Shown here: positions 1 to 8,654 of the stretch, in pieces
Layout: the number at the start of each line of letters is the position of its first letter
Position numbering within the stretch: the stretch's first letter is position 1
Source: Chloroflexota bacterium
GTDB taxonomy: Bacteria > Chloroflexota > Limnocylindria > Limnocylindrales > CSP1-4
Direction: 5' to 3'
DNA length: 33,777 nucleotides
Assembly: GCA_003153755.1 (NCBI GenBank)
Contig: PMBG01000090.1
Coordinates: 1 to 33,777, forward strand
Position numbers and translations under genes: made by a program
Notes under the pieces: model-generated
Told to the model about the DNA's origin: nothing
The model's input: only the letters and a program-made list of their open reading frames with translations
Databases searched by the model: none

Positions 1-101
1 GTCACGAAGAAGATCGTCCCGAAGCGCCGGAGGCTGTTGGCCGGGCGCAGGTTGACGGCACGCAGACCCGCGAGCCGAAGCTTCGGAACCGCGGTCGTCA
101 T
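1..101 (-). CDS. 5' end of an unidentified gene, cut by the window edge
   Basis: Only the first 33 codons are visible. On the minus strand an ATG follows a strong Shine-Dalgarno (GGAGGA, about 6 nt upstream), and the frame stays open to the window edge. The product begins MTTAVPKLRLAGLRAV and continues with NSLRRFGTIFFV, a basic stretch followed by hydrophobic residues, which would suit the cytoplasmic lead-in to a first membrane helix. It lies 131 bp downstream of the MFS exporter gene on the same strand, so the two could be co-transcribed. Family and function cannot be told from this fragment. Confidence 0.55.
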   Translation of the reverse strand, partial: MTTAVPKLRLAGLRAVNLRPANSLRRFGTIFFV

Positions 102-232
102 CTGGGTCCTCCGAAAGTCGCGCACGTCCACGCCGGGCGTGCCTTTGCATGCTTCTCAGAATCTGATCGAATCGGGTGCCGGGCGCGAGGATGAGAACCC
201 TGCGTGCGTGGGAATCGCCCGTGCAACGTGCC

Positions 233-1690
233 TCAGGCGGTCGGCGCGGCCGGGATCTCGCGTCCCCGGCGAATCGCACTGGCGAGGCCCCAGGCGCCTA
301 CGACGAGCGAGACCGCGAGCAGGACGGCGGATGATCCGAAGAAGTCGGCGGCCGGCCCCACGACGATGATCGGGAGCAGGCTCGAAACCGATACGAGCAT
401 GTTGAGGATGCCGAAGACCCGACCTCGGACCTCCTCGGGGAGTTCCTCCTGGAGCTGGGTCTGCGCGGAGATGGCGACCACGGCATAGCACATGCCCGAC
501 ACGAAGGCGATACCCACGACTACCGAGAGCATGGAAACGGCCTGGTTGAGGTCCTGCGCGCCGTTGGCGCCGGCCGCCCCGGCTATCTGGACATTGAGGA
601 AGTGCCAGATCGAGCCGAGACCGGATAGCAGAGCGAGCAGCAGCCCGAGAACGATCAGCCCCGCCTCGATGATCCGCCGCCTCGGGAAGTTGTGGCCGTA
701 GGCGTTGACGCCGAGGACTCCCGTGACGATCCCCACGCCAAGAGGCAGGATGACCACGACCAGGCCCTTGTCGCCGAGCCCAAGGGACGTCTTGGCGAAG
801 TCCGGGCCGAGCACGGCGAGGATGCCGATCAGCGCTCCGGTGACCCCCATGTACGAGAGCGACCAGCCCACGTTGTGGTGCTCGCGGATGTAGGCGATGC
901 CCTCGACCAGTTGCCCGAACGTGCCCTCGACGGCCTTCCCGGCGACCACAACCGTGTGAACGGATGCGCCCTTGGGGACCGGCCTCGGGAGGGCCGCCGG
1001 CAGCGAGAAGGGGAGCGTCGACGGAAGCAACGTGGGCGGCGGCTCCGGCGGGAGTGATTTCGGCAGGACTATGCAGAAGACGGCAGCCACGAAGTAGAGA
1101 GCGGCCACTATCAGTATCAGCGTCTGCGGGCCGGCAATGGCGATGACAAACGGTCCGAACAGGGCAAAGCCCAACGCGAAGGCGGCGTTGGTCGTCAGGG
1201 CAAAGAGGCCGTTGGCGGCCAGCAACTGGGATTTCGGAACCAGGTAGGGGATCATCGAGGCCTCGGCCGGCCCGAAGAACGTCGTCAGAGTGGAAATCAC
1301 GATCATCAGCAGATATAGAAGGAGCAGGTTGCCGCTGACGAAGAAGACCACCACGAAGGCCACGCCGCGGAGCACATTCGTGGCGACCAGGATGAGCCGC
1401 TTGTCCGCCCGGTCCACGAAGACGCCGGCGATGGCCGAGAAGAGGATCGCCGGGGCAAGAAAGCACAGCAGAAGAACGCTGATGGCGATCTTTGAGCCGC
1501 TGTAGGTGGACGTGATGATGACCAGCAGGCCGAGCATGACCATGTTGCCGCCGACCATGGTCGACAGCTGGGCCAGCCACAGGAGCAGGAACGGCCGGTT
1601 GCGCAGCACCGCGATGCCGCCGCCACCCTCAGGAAGGGTGCCGACCACGCGCACGTTCGTTATCGCTGTCTCAGGCGATGGGGTCGGCAT
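233..1690 (-). CDS. MFS transporter (EntS-like exporter type)
   Basis: A 485-residue integral membrane protein of the major facilitator superfamily. After about 28 polar N-terminal residues it begins RNRPFLLLWLAQLSTMVGG, the usual MFS_3/EntS first helix. About 12 hydrophobic segments follow, with a loop-2 motif-A-like stretch (FVDRADKRLILVATNVLRG) and a long Pro-rich central loop near residues 210-250 between the two six-helix halves. The second half carries another motif-A-like segment (LPEEVRGRVFGILNML). The family exports small molecules such as siderophores, macrolides and other drugs by proton antiport; the substrate here is unknown. The ATG start has only a weak GGGG-type ribosome binding site, so a start a few codons downstream is possible. 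Confidence 0.85.
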   Translation of the reverse strand: MPTPSPETAITNVRVVGTLPEGGGGIAVLRNRPFLLLWLAQLSTMVGGNMVMLGLLVIITSTYSGSKIAISVLLLCFLAPAILFSAIAGVFVDRADKRLILVATNVLRGVAFVVVFFVSGNLLLLYLLMIVISTLTTFFGPAEASMIPYLVPKSQLLAANGLFALTTNAAFALGFALFGPFVIAIAGPQTLILIVAALYFVAAVFCIVLPKSLPPEPPPTLLPSTLPFSLPAALPRPVPKGASVHTVVVAGKAVEGTFGQLVEGIAYIREHHNVGWSLSYMGVTGALIGILAVLGPDFAKTSLGLGDKGLVVVILPLGVGIVTGVLGVNAYGHNFPRRRIIEAGLIVLGLLLALLSGLGSIWHFLNVQIAGAAGANGAQDLNQAVSMLSVVVGIAFVSGMCYAVVAISAQTQLQEELPEEVRGRVFGILNMLVSVSSLLPIIVVGPAADFFGSSAVLLAVSLVVGAWGLASAIRRGREIPAAPTA

Positions 1691-1756
1691 TTGTGCCCCG
1701 CTGTGACATCTCGATCACGTGTCGGAACCTGCTGCGTGTTGCCCGGGCCTTCTTGG

Positions 1757-1794
1757 AAAAGCAGGAACGGCCCTCCGTCTAGGGCCGTTCCTGC
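1757..1794 (-). terminator. Rho-independent terminator of the GlsB-like gene
   Basis: A perfect 14-bp inverted repeat (GCAGGAACGGCCCT and its complement) has a 6-nt loop and is followed, read on the minus strand, by TTTT. It begins 47 nt after the stop codon of the GlsB-like gene and lies between that gene and the start of the MFS gene, so it should stop glsB transcripts before the exporter. Confidence 0.85.
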
Positions 1795-1841
1795 TGGGTG
1801 GTTCTGAGCGCGAGGAGAGCGCTCGAGCGCGCCCTTTGCGA

Positions 1842-2126
1842 CTAGCGGCGGCCGAAAACGTTACGGCGCCCGCCAAGGCTCTGGTATACGGCGATGACGA
1901 TGATCGCGCCGACGACGGCCACGATGATGCTCGTCAGGTTGATGCCGGTCACGTCGGCGATCTTGAGTACATCTGCGGCCACCCATCCGCCGACGATCGC
2001 GCCGACGATACCGAGGACGACCATCATGAAGAGACCCTCACGGGTGCCCATGAGTTCGCTGGCAACGAAGCCGGCAATCGCGCCGACGACCAGCCAGGCA
2101 AGCAGTGTCATATTGGGAATATCCAC
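1842..2126 (-). CDS. GlsB/YeaQ/YmgE family small membrane protein
   Basis: A 94-residue protein with three hydrophobic helices and the glycine-rich pattern of the transglycosylase-associated (GlsB/YeaQ/YmgE) family: AWLVVGAIAGFVAS near the start, then GIVGAIVGGWVA, and a C-terminal helix ending in basic residues. The length is usual for the family. Members are small inner-membrane proteins linked to general or envelope stress; no biochemical activity is firmly known. The GTG start has AAGGA about 6 nt upstream. A strong terminator follows, so the gene looks monocistronic. Confidence 0.88.
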   Translation of the reverse strand: MDIPNMTLLAWLVVGAIAGFVASELMGTREGLFMMVVLGIVGAIVGGWVAADVLKIADVTGINLTSIIVAVVGAIIVIAVYQSLGGRRNVFGRR

Positions 2127-2306
2127 GGAAGTCCTTCTTTCGAAGCTGTGTGCTTATGCCCGATCAAGCAGGGAGGGCTTGCCCTGGCATTGCACCGTAG
2201 GCTTTCGACGCCGCTCCCGCGAGGATGGAAACCCTGCCGGGGGTCTTTCGGCCGGCCACGCGACACTGGGTTCTTTTCCGCCCGGCCGCCCACCATACTG
2301 TGGAAC

Positions 2307-5300
2307 GTGACGCCATCGGCGGTCCCTGCGGAATCTCAGCTCGTCGTGATCGGATCATCGGCGGGCGGCATCGAGGCGCTCTCGCGCGTGGTCGCGAGCC
2401 TGCCGGTCGACTTCCCCGCGCCGATCGTGATTGCCCAGCATCTGGATCCCCGCCGGCCCAGTCACCTGCACGAGATTCTCGCCCGCCACGCCACGCTGCC
2501 CGTCCGAGTGGTCGAGGAGCGAGAGGCCCTCGAGAACGGCGTGATCTTCGTGGTCCCTTCGAACCGGATCGTTGACCTGAGCCAGGGCGACCTCCGGCTT
2601 CATCCGGCCAGGGCCGGCGCGGTCGCGCCATCCATCGACGTGCTGTTCGAGAGTGCGGCTGGTGTCTTCGGCCCCGGGCTCATCGCCGTGATCCTGACGG
2701 GCTCCGGGTCGGACGGATCCTCGGGCGCCTGGCACGTGAAGCAGGCAGGTGGGGCGGTAGTCATCGAGAATCCCGCGACGGCGATGTTCCCGTCGATGCC
2801 GAGCTCCATCCCGCCGTCCCTGGTCGACGCCACGGCAGACCTGGACTCGATCGGATCGGTCCTGAGCGATCTCCTTGCGGCAGGCAACCCAGCTGCGGAC
2901 GGGCGCGATCACGACGAGCTGAGCCGGATCCTCGAACGGATCCACGAACGCAGCGGCATCGACTTCGGCAGCTACAAGCCGCCCACCATCCTGCGGCGAT
3001 TGCACGGCCGGATGACGGCCACCGCCCGCCCTACGGTCGCCGGGTACGCGGCATACCTGGAGTCCAATCCCGAGGAGTACGCCCGGCTCGTCAACAGCTT
3101 CCTGATCAAGGTCACGGAGTTCTTCCGGGACCCGAAGCTGTTCGATTACTTGCGCGATCGCGTCCTGCCCGAGCTCATAGCGGAGGCGCGGCGCGACGGC
3201 CGCGAACTCCGCATATGGTCGGCAGGCTGCTCGAGTGGCGAGGAGGCCTACTCGGCCGCGATCGTCGTTGCCGAAGCCCTGGGAGACGAGCTTCCGTGGC
3301 CCGGGGTTCGGATCTTCGCGACTGACATAGATCGAGACGCGATTGCCTTCGCGCGCCGGGGAGTCTATCCGGCCAGCGCTGTCGGGAGCCTGCCCGCCGG
3401 CGCTCGAGATCGCTACTTCAGCAAGTCGGACGGCGGGTACGAGGTCAACAAACAGCTGCGCGCCATGATGGTCTTCGGCGAGCACGATCTCGGCGAGCGA
3501 GCGCCCTTCCCTCGGATCGATCTCCTGCTCTGCCGGAACGTCCTCATCTACTTCGCCGCGCCGATGCAGCGGGTTGCCCTGGAGACCTTCGCGTTCTCGC
3601 TGCGGCCGGGTGGCCGTTTGGTCCTGGGGGTCTCCGAGACCGTCGCGACTTTGCCGGAGCCGTTCGAGCAGGAGAACGCGCGCCTGCGGATCTATCGGCG
3701 ACTGGCCGGGAACTACGCGATTCCACCGATGCGACCCGCGGTCCTCCGCCCGCGTCGAGGCCCTGAGTCGCGGCTCGACCAGGCCATCCGTGTCACCCAC
3801 CGAGATGTTCGTCGCGAGGCGGAGTCGTCGGCGTCGGCGGACAACCTGCTCCTGAATCTGAGCGTCGGCGTTGTGGTCGTCGATCCGCGCTACTACATCC
3901 TCCGGATCAACTCCGCGGCCCGCCAGATGCTCGGGATCCACGGCACGGCCTACGACCAGGACTTCATCCATCTCGCGGAGGCACTTCCGGCCAGCGCGAT
4001 CCGAGCCGCGATCGACTCGGCGTTGACCGGCAAGACCAGCTCGGCCGTCTTCGAGGTCGAGCCCGCCGACGCCGCCAGCGAGACGGCCCATTTCATCGAG
4101 GCCACCATCCGGCCGTATCGCGTCGAGGCGCGTGCCATCGAGGGGGTAGTCGTCGAACTCACGGACGTGACCAGGCTCGAGCAGGAGCGCCGCGCCGAGG
4201 CGCGGACCAAGCACCGGCTCGAGAAGGCCGTGGCCACCAACGCCCGGCTCCTGCGAGCCAACGAGGAGCTGACGGCCCTGGTGGCCGAACTCCGGACGGG
4301 CAATGAGGCGATGCTCCTGGCCAGCGAGGACGCCCAGGCCACGAGCGAGGAAGTCGAGACCGTCAACGAGGAGTTCCAGGCGACCAACGAGGAGCTGGAG
4401 ACCCTCAACGAGGAGCTGACGGCGAGCGTAGAGGAACTTCGTGTCGCAAACGAGGATCTCGCGACTCGCACCGAGCAGCTGAGCGTCCAAACCGGCGCGC
4501 TCGAACAGCAGAGACTGAGCCTCCAGGAAGAGCACGATCGCCTGCGATCGATACTGGCCAGCCTAGGCGATGCGATCGTCGCGGTGGACCACGAAGGCCG
4601 CGTCATGGTGACCAACCACGCCTACGACAGGCTCTTCGGGGGCGCCGACGCCGAGATCGAACCCGAGGATGCCGCGGGCCTGCCACTTCCTTCATCCGAA
4701 CGGCCACAGCAACGGGCCGCTCGAGGAGAGCGATTCCGCATGGAATTTGCCGTGACCCAGCCCGATGGATCGCGGCGCTGGTTCGAGGCCGTGGCCGAGC
4801 CGCTCACCGCCGGGGACCGGACCTGGGGCGGGGTGCTGGCGATCCGGGACCTGTCCGAGCGAACGATGCGTCTCAGCCTGGAGCGGTTGATGGCCGCGGC
4901 GGGCCACGAGCTGAAGACCCCGGTCGCCGCATTGCATGGGTACCTCCAGCTCGTGGATCGGTACCTCGACCAGAAGGACGAAGTCCAGGCTCGCGCCTAC
5001 TCGACCCGGGCGCTCGCGCAAACCAGGAAGATCGGTGACCTCGTCGAGCGCCTCTTCGACGTGAGCCGCATCCAGTCCGGTCGGTTGGAGCTCGTCGCCA
5101 CGACGATCGATCTCGTCGAGGTGGTCTGCGATGCGATCGAGGTGGCCGAGACGCTGCCGAAAGCACCACCCATCCACCTGTCGCCGACTCGCGGTCCGAT
5201 CCTCGTACGCGCTGATGCGGGCCGGCTGGAGCAGGTCTTCGTCAACCTACTCGCGAATGCCGTAGAGCATGCCGAGAGGTCGCCCGTCGACGTGACTGTG

Positions 5301-5585
5301 CGCCGGTCCGGCTCATTCGCGACCGTGGAGGTCCGCGACCACGGCCCGGGGATCGCCAGCGACGTGCTGCCGCAGCTCTTCCAGCCGTATGCACGGCTGG
5401 GGCAGAAGCCGTCGGCGGGGCTGGGCCTGGGGCTCTATCTGGCACGGGAGATCGTCACCGCCCACGGCGGAACGATCGATGCCGCGTCCAGCCCCGGTGA
5501 GGGGACCGTCATCGTGGTTCGGCTCCCGATCGGCAAGCGGAAGACGCGCGGCCACGAACAACCTCCGACGGGAGCGAAAGAGTGA
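2307..5585 (+). CDS. CheB-CheR-PAS-PAS-histidine kinase fusion protein
   Basis: A 1092-residue multidomain signalling protein. Residues 11-190 are a CheB methylesterase domain with the catalytic Ser in GSSAGG (S18), His in QHLD (H45) and Asp in LTGSGSDG (D136). Residues 205-465 are a CheR methyltransferase with an SAM-binding WSAGCSSGEEAYS motif and CRNVLIYF. A PAS domain (about 510-625) is followed by a long coiled coil rich in ATNEELETLNEEL-type repeats (640-745) and a second PAS (about 745-850). The C terminus is a HisKA/HATPase kinase: H867 in GHELKTP, N box near 975-990, G1 near DHGPGIA, G2 near GLGLGLYL. There are no membrane helices, so it is probably cytoplasmic. The reading frame is open much further upstream, but homology to CheB starts a few residues after this GTG; no good Shine-Dalgarno is seen, so the start is uncertain. 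It overlaps the next gene by 4 nt and probably phosphorylates that regulator. No receptor or other chemotaxis gene is near. Confidence 0.9.
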   Translation: MTPSAVPAESQLVVIGSSAGGIEALSRVVASLPVDFPAPIVIAQHLDPRRPSHLHEILARHATLPVRVVEEREALENGVIFVVPSNRIVDLSQGDLRLHPARAGAVAPSIDVLFESAAGVFGPGLIAVILTGSGSDGSSGAWHVKQAGGAVVIENPATAMFPSMPSSIPPSLVDATADLDSIGSVLSDLLAAGNPAADGRDHDELSRILERIHERSGIDFGSYKPPTILRRLHGRMTATARPTVAGYAAYLESNPEEYARLVNSFLIKVTEFFRDPKLFDYLRDRVLPELIAEARRDGRELRIWSAGCSSGEEAYSAAIVVAEALGDELPWPGVRIFATDIDRDAIAFARRGVYPASAVGSLPAGARDRYFSKSDGGYEVNKQLRAMMVFGEHDLGERAPFPRIDLLLCRNVLIYFAAPMQRVALETFAFSLRPGGRLVLGVSETVATLPEPFEQENARLRIYRRLAGNYAIPPMRPAVLRPRRGPESRLDQAIRVTHRDVRREAESSASADNLLLNLSVGVVVVDPRYYILRINSAARQMLGIHGTAYDQDFIHLAEALPASAIRAAIDSALTGKTSSAVFEVEPADAASETAHFIEATIRPYRVEARAIEGVVVELTDVTRLEQERRAEARTKHRLEKAVATNARLLRANEELTALVAELRTGNEAMLLASEDAQATSEEVETVNEEFQATNEELETLNEELTASVEELRVANEDLATRTEQLSVQTGALEQQRLSLQEEHDRLRSILASLGDAIVAVDHEGRVMVTNHAYDRLFGGADAEIEPEDAAGLPLPSSERPQQRAARGERFRMEFAVTQPDGSRRWFEAVAEPLTAGDRTWGGVLAIRDLSERTMRLSLERLMAAAGHELKTPVAALHGYLQLVDRYLDQKDEVQARAYSTRALAQTRKIGDLVERLFDVSRIQSGRLELVATTIDLVEVVCDAIEVAETLPKAPPIHLSPTRGPILVRADAGRLEQVFVNLLANAVEHAERSPVDVTVRRSGSFATVEVRDHGPGIASDVLPQLFQPYARLGQKPSAGLGLGLYLAREIVTAHGGTIDAASSPGEGTVIVVRLPIGKRKTRGHEQPPTGAKE

Positions 5586-6190
5586 TCCGGCTGGCGATCC
5601 TCGAGGATCACCCGGCCATCTCGGAAGGGCTGACGGCGCTCATGAAGGGCGAGCCGGACGTGACCGTGGTGGGGACCGCGCGGGATAGCGTCGCGGCGGA
5701 CCGCCTGATCGCGGCCCAATCGCCCGACGTCATCCTGTGCGACATCCGTCTGGCGGGGACCGTGGACGGGCTGGAGATCCTCGCCCGCCATACTCCGGGC
5801 CCGGCGTTCATCATGCTGAGCGCGTACTCGTATCCAAGCTACTACGCCACAGCTGTAGAGCGCGGAGCAAAGGGCTTCCTCTCGAAGATGGCGACTATCG
5901 AGGAGATCCTCGCGGCAGTGCGAATCGTCGCCGCCGGAGGCATGGCCTTCCCGGATGCCGCTCGCCGATCCGCTCGGACCGCTCTCCGCCCGCCGACGCC
6001 GCGCGAGGCCCAAATCCTGGCTCTCGTGGCCGAGGGGCACGCCAATGCCGAGATCGCCGATCTCCTGTCGCTGCGGGTCAAGACGATCGAGAGCCAGCTT
6101 CGCCGGATGTTCGACCGCTACGACGTGACGAGCCGGACCTCGCTGGTGCGCGTGGCCCAACGACAGGGATGGATCGAGGGCGGCCAGTAG
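5582..6190 (+). CDS. NarL/FixJ-type response regulator (LuxR HTH)
   Basis: A 202-residue two-component regulator. The receiver domain occupies about residues 1-120, with acidic residues E8/D9, phospho-acceptor D54 in LCDIRL, S80 and K102 in FLSKMA. The C-terminal LuxR-type helix-turn-helix (about 135-198) starts TPREAQILALVAEGHANAEIA and includes VKTIESQLRRMFDRY. The GTG start overlaps the stop of the kinase gene (GTGA), so translation is coupled and the kinase is the likely partner. Targets are unknown. Confidence 0.92.
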   Translation: MIRLAILEDHPAISEGLTALMKGEPDVTVVGTARDSVAADRLIAAQSPDVILCDIRLAGTVDGLEILARHTPGPAFIMLSAYSYPSYYATAVERGAKGFLSKMATIEEILAAVRIVAAGGMAFPDAARRSARTALRPPTPREAQILALVAEGHANAEIADLLSLRVKTIESQLRRMFDRYDVTSRTSLVRVAQRQGWIEGGQ

Positions 6191-6239
6191 ATCGCCCGCA
6201 GACAGGGTATTCATCCTCGCGCCCGGCCCAAGTTCAGGC

Positions 6240-6315
6240 CTACCGTCAATAACGGCAGTGGCCGGAGCGTCTCCCGACGGTAGACCGGGAGGCGACCGCG
6301 CCGGCACGAGCGTGC
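6240..6315 (+). promoter_or_regulatory. Possible structured RNA leader with a pseudoknot
   Basis: In the 276-bp gap before the DUF3494 gene, CGTCTCCCG (6268-6276) pairs with CGGGAGGCG (6286-6294) as a 9-bp stem with one G-T wobble. Seven bases of its 9-nt loop (ACGGTAG, 6277-6283) are complementary to CTACCGT at 6240-6246. Further small hairpins are CCGT/ACGG (6243-6254) and GGCAC/GTGCC (6303-6316). The arrangement would allow a pseudoknot as in riboswitches, but I do not recognise a known class; c-di-GMP and cobalamin consensus elements do not fit. It could instead be the response regulator's 3' region. Confidence 0.35.
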
Positions 6316-6466
6316 CTGAGCACGAGTCACTGATGACGACCCCAGAACAGGTCTCGCCTGCTGCCGATCTGGCAGTCGGATTACCCGCACGCCGAACTGC
6401 TCCGACGGCAACGGACCGAGCGCACACATAGTCGGCCCACGACACGTGGGCAAGGAGATCAAGCCA

Positions 6467-7453
6467 GTGAACCGTACAGCCAGCGTTCCTATCAGACTCG
6501 CAGCCGCCGTGCTGTTCATCGGCCTGGCGGCAGCCGGCTGCGCCGGTGCCGGTGCCAGTGCCAGTGCCAGCGGGTCCACGAGTCCGACTTCGCCTGCGGC
6601 GCCGAGCCAAACCGCCTCGGAAATCCCGACTCCGATCGACACTCCCGCATCAACCGCGATAGTCGTAACCGACCCGATGAGCGCCGCCGAGGCAACCACT
6701 GCCCCCGCAGCCAATGCCGAGGCGACGAAGGCGCCCGCAGCCAATGCCCCGGCAGCCACAGCGAAAGGCGCTACGGCCGCAACTGCTGCGCTCCCGGCCG
6801 GGCCCGCGTCGGTGAATCTCGGAACCGCAGGCAACTTCGTGCTTCTGTCAAAGGCCGGAATCTCAACCACGGGAACAACCAGGATCACGGGCAATATCGG
6901 AGTCAGCCCAATCGCTGCTACCGGCCTTACCGGATTCGCGCTGGTCCTGGATAAGTCCGGCGCATTCTCTCAATCAATTGCAGTGGTCGGGAAGGTTTAT
7001 GCCGCCAACTACGCCGTCCCAACGCCCAGCGTGCTAACCGTGGCCGTGAAGGACATGGAGACCGCCTACACCAACGCGGCAGGGCGGTCGGCTGGTGCCA
7101 CAGGGCTGGGCGCCGGAAACATCGGCGGGCTGACGCTGGCCCCCGGCGTCTACAGATGGGGCACCGACGTCACGATCCCCACTAACCTGACCCTTTCGGG
7201 CGGCGCGAACGACGTCTGGATCTTCCAGATCTCGGGGAACCTCTCGGTCAGCTCCGCCAAGCAGGTGATCCTCGCGGGCGGGGCGCTGGCCAAGAACATC
7301 TACTGGCAGGTTGCCGGGACAACAACGCTCGGCACCACCTCTACGTTCAACGGAACCATCCTATGCAAGACGAACATCGCACTACGGACGGGCGCCGTTC
7401 TGAACGGTCGAGCATTTGCCCAGACCGCGATTACGCTTGATGCCAATTCTTGA
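6467..7453 (+). CDS. DUF3494 (ice-binding-like) lipoprotein
   Basis: A 328-residue secreted protein. The N terminus is a lipoprotein signal peptide with lipobox AAAGC (Cys25). A low-complexity Ala/Ser/Thr/Pro linker runs to about residue 110. The rest is a DUF3494 beta-solenoid domain, recognisable by NFVLLSKAGISTTGTT, GNIGVSP, APGVYRWG, DVWIFQISGNL and the terminal GAVLNGRAFAQTAITL. The family includes bacterial ice-binding proteins but also many adhesin-like proteins with no proven ice activity, so the role (ice binding, surface attachment) is open. The GTG start is preferred over an in-frame GTG seven codons upstream because AAGGAG lies 9 nt before it. The gene stands alone. Confidence 0.85.
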   Translation: MNRTASVPIRLAAAVLFIGLAAAGCAGAGASASASGSTSPTSPAAPSQTASEIPTPIDTPASTAIVVTDPMSAAEATTAPAANAEATKAPAANAPAATAKGATAATAALPAGPASVNLGTAGNFVLLSKAGISTTGTTRITGNIGVSPIAATGLTGFALVLDKSGAFSQSIAVVGKVYAANYAVPTPSVLTVAVKDMETAYTNAAGRSAGATGLGAGNIGGLTLAPGVYRWGTDVTIPTNLTLSGGANDVWIFQISGNLSVSSAKQVILAGGALAKNIYWQVAGTTTLGTTSTFNGTILCKTNIALRTGAVLNGRAFAQTAITLDANS

Positions 7454-7505
7454 GCCGCGAGCACTTTGAGAACCGGCTCCGCATCGGACCCAAGGTGGTC
7501 TGACC

Positions 7506-7560
7506 GAGCCTCAGCGACAACTCGCCGGGAAGCCGTTCCTGCGCGAGTTGTCGTGGGCTC
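7506..7560. other. Long hairpin downstream of the DUF3494 gene
   Basis: CGACAACTCGC (7515-7525) is perfectly complementary to GCGAGTTGTCG (7543-7553), with a 17-nt loop. An outer GAGCC/GGCTC pair extends it. No T tract follows on either strand, so it is not a classical terminator, although it lies about 50 nt after the DUF3494 stop. A copy of the dispersed repeat follows directly. Confidence 0.5.
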
Positions 7561-7565
7561 TGAAC

Positions 7566-7661
7566 GTTCTCCGAACCGTTACCGTATCCGCGGTTCGGGT
7601 TCCCACGCCGAATGGCTTCGCCGCCGAATCAGGTGCTCTTCATGCACTGCGCGGTGAGCCC
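7566..7661. repeat. Dispersed repeat, left copy
   Basis: About 95 bp aligning by eye at roughly 75 percent with 33553-33646. Shared blocks include GGTTACC or CGTTACC, CGGTTC, CACGCCGAATGG and GCCGAATCAGRTGCTCT. In this copy CCGAACCG (7571-7578) and CGGTTCGG (7591-7598) form an 8-bp hairpin. The 3' part carries the TCAGRTGCTCT core that recurs in front of the tRNA-like sequences. No coding frame is shared between the copies. Confidence 0.6.
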
Positions 7662-7675
7662 CCCCGAGATTGCCC

Positions 7676-8068
7676 CTAATGCGGGCCCGTGAAAAGGATG
7701 TTGCCCGTCTCCGCCCGGCTAAGGTCTGGTAGCACCCGCTTCCGCCGTTTGGGATCTACCAATACGCTGATGGTAGCGCCGGGTTGCAGATACGGAACCA
7801 TCTCGCTGGGAATGTCGTGCCGGCACACCGCGGCATACGGCGCTCCACCCCCTGGAGGCGTGACAAGCATCGAAATCTTGTACACGATGTTGAACCCGGC
7901 CATGCTCGTCTGGATGCGCTGCATGGTCTCGTCGATGGACCGGACAACAGCTGTCGAGGGTAAGCCATTCTCGATCTGATAGGTTGCGCTCCGGTCTCGC
8001 CAGATAGCAAAAGCGACAATTCCCAGGCCCAGCGCCGGGATCGCCATCATGCCCAGGACAATCTCCAC
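7676..8068 (-). CDS. Hypothetical membrane-anchored protein
   Basis: A 130-residue protein with one N-terminal hydrophobic helix (about residues 3-22), then WRDRSATYQ and a soluble domain. The domain contains TAVVRSIDETMQRI, a beta-rich YKISMLVTPPGG segment and LQPGATISVLVDPKRRKRVL. That last pattern (a bound argument followed by a conversion to a Val-Asp-Pro strand) resembles small DUF3592-like domains, but I do not recognise the family with certainty. The GTG start has GGAGGAG 5 nt upstream, which supports it as a real gene. No operon partner is adjacent. Confidence 0.7.
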   Translation of the reverse strand: MEIVLGMMAIPALGLGIVAFAIWRDRSATYQIENGLPSTAVVRSIDETMQRIQTSMAGFNIVYKISMLVTPPGGGAPYAAVCRHDIPSEMVPYLQPGATISVLVDPKRRKRVLPDLSRAETGNILFTGPH

Positions 8069-8285
8069 TTAGCTCCTCCGATAATCCGACTCCGACTCAA
8101 GCGAGCCTCTACCAGCAGAGACTGCGGAGGCCTTCGCCCAATACGACTCCGTCGGCGGCCAAAGGTTCGCTTGAAACTCTGCTTTGCGTCTCGATCGGTC
8201 CGATTTGTGACTCGCTGCCCGCACCGGCAATATAGCGGCTGCTGACATAGCGGCTGAGAGCGAGATTTGGCTTGAGGAGGTCACG

Positions 8286-8537
8286 GTGAAGGACGGGATT
8301 TGCCCGAAGTGCGGACAGGCGAGCGTGTACGAGCAGGAGATGGGGGTTACCTATCGCAGTTCACACGGTGGCGCCTTCGTGATGGACGGCACCTGGCAGG
8401 TCGCCCACGACTGCGATACGCGCAGCTATTTGTGCATCCGCTGCGGCTACTTCGAGAACTACGTCGATGACGCCGAGATGCTGGCGAAGATCCCGACGGT
8501 CAAGGGGTGGACCCTCGTCGCCCCCAATCGCTTCTAG
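8286..8537 (+). CDS. Small zinc-ribbon protein, copy 1
   Basis: An 83-residue protein beginning MKDGICPKCGQASVY, with a second cysteine pair in CIRCGYFENYV. The CxxC...CxxC spacing fits a zinc ribbon. Between them is DCDTRSYL. The C terminus (VDDAEMLAKIPTVKGWTLV) is shared with the next copy. The GTG start follows GAGGAGG about 6 nt upstream. Function is unknown; small zinc ribbons can bind nucleic acid or protein partners. Confidence 0.75.
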   Translation: MKDGICPKCGQASVYEQEMGVTYRSSHGGAFVMDGTWQVAHDCDTRSYLCIRCGYFENYVDDAEMLAKIPTVKGWTLVAPNRF

Positions 8538-8654
8538 ACCGGACCGGCATCGCGTCGAACCTTTGGCTCGCCAGCGAGGTCGTCCACCTGGAGGCGGCGA
8601 TCGCCGAGCGGATGTAGTCGGGGCCGACGGGGCAGGAGAATTCAGGAGGTCACC

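Noticed and set aside
156-1580. 474-codon frame overlapping the MFS gene on the same strand
   Set aside because: It is an out-of-frame reading of the transporter, Arg/Pro/Gly-rich, with no membrane helices.
2355-4535. 726-codon open frame antisense to the CheB-CheR kinase gene
   Set aside because: High-GC codon bias keeps the opposite strand open; the translation is composed of low-complexity Arg/Gly/Leu text without domain pattern, while the plus strand has complete catalytic motifs.
6240-6316. c-di-GMP or cobalamin riboswitch
   Set aside because: GCCACTG-like and GGGA-like pieces are present on one strand or the other, but the conserved cores of these classes are missing.
5435-6610. 391-codon antisense frame over the response regulator
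   Set aside because: Arg/Gly-rich shadow of the regulator gene; no start signal and no domain.
8069-8284. 71-codon minus-strand frame before the zinc-ribbon genes
   Set aside because: Low-complexity Ser/Ala sequence without a ribosome binding site; it occupies the likely promoter region of the zinc-ribbon gene.
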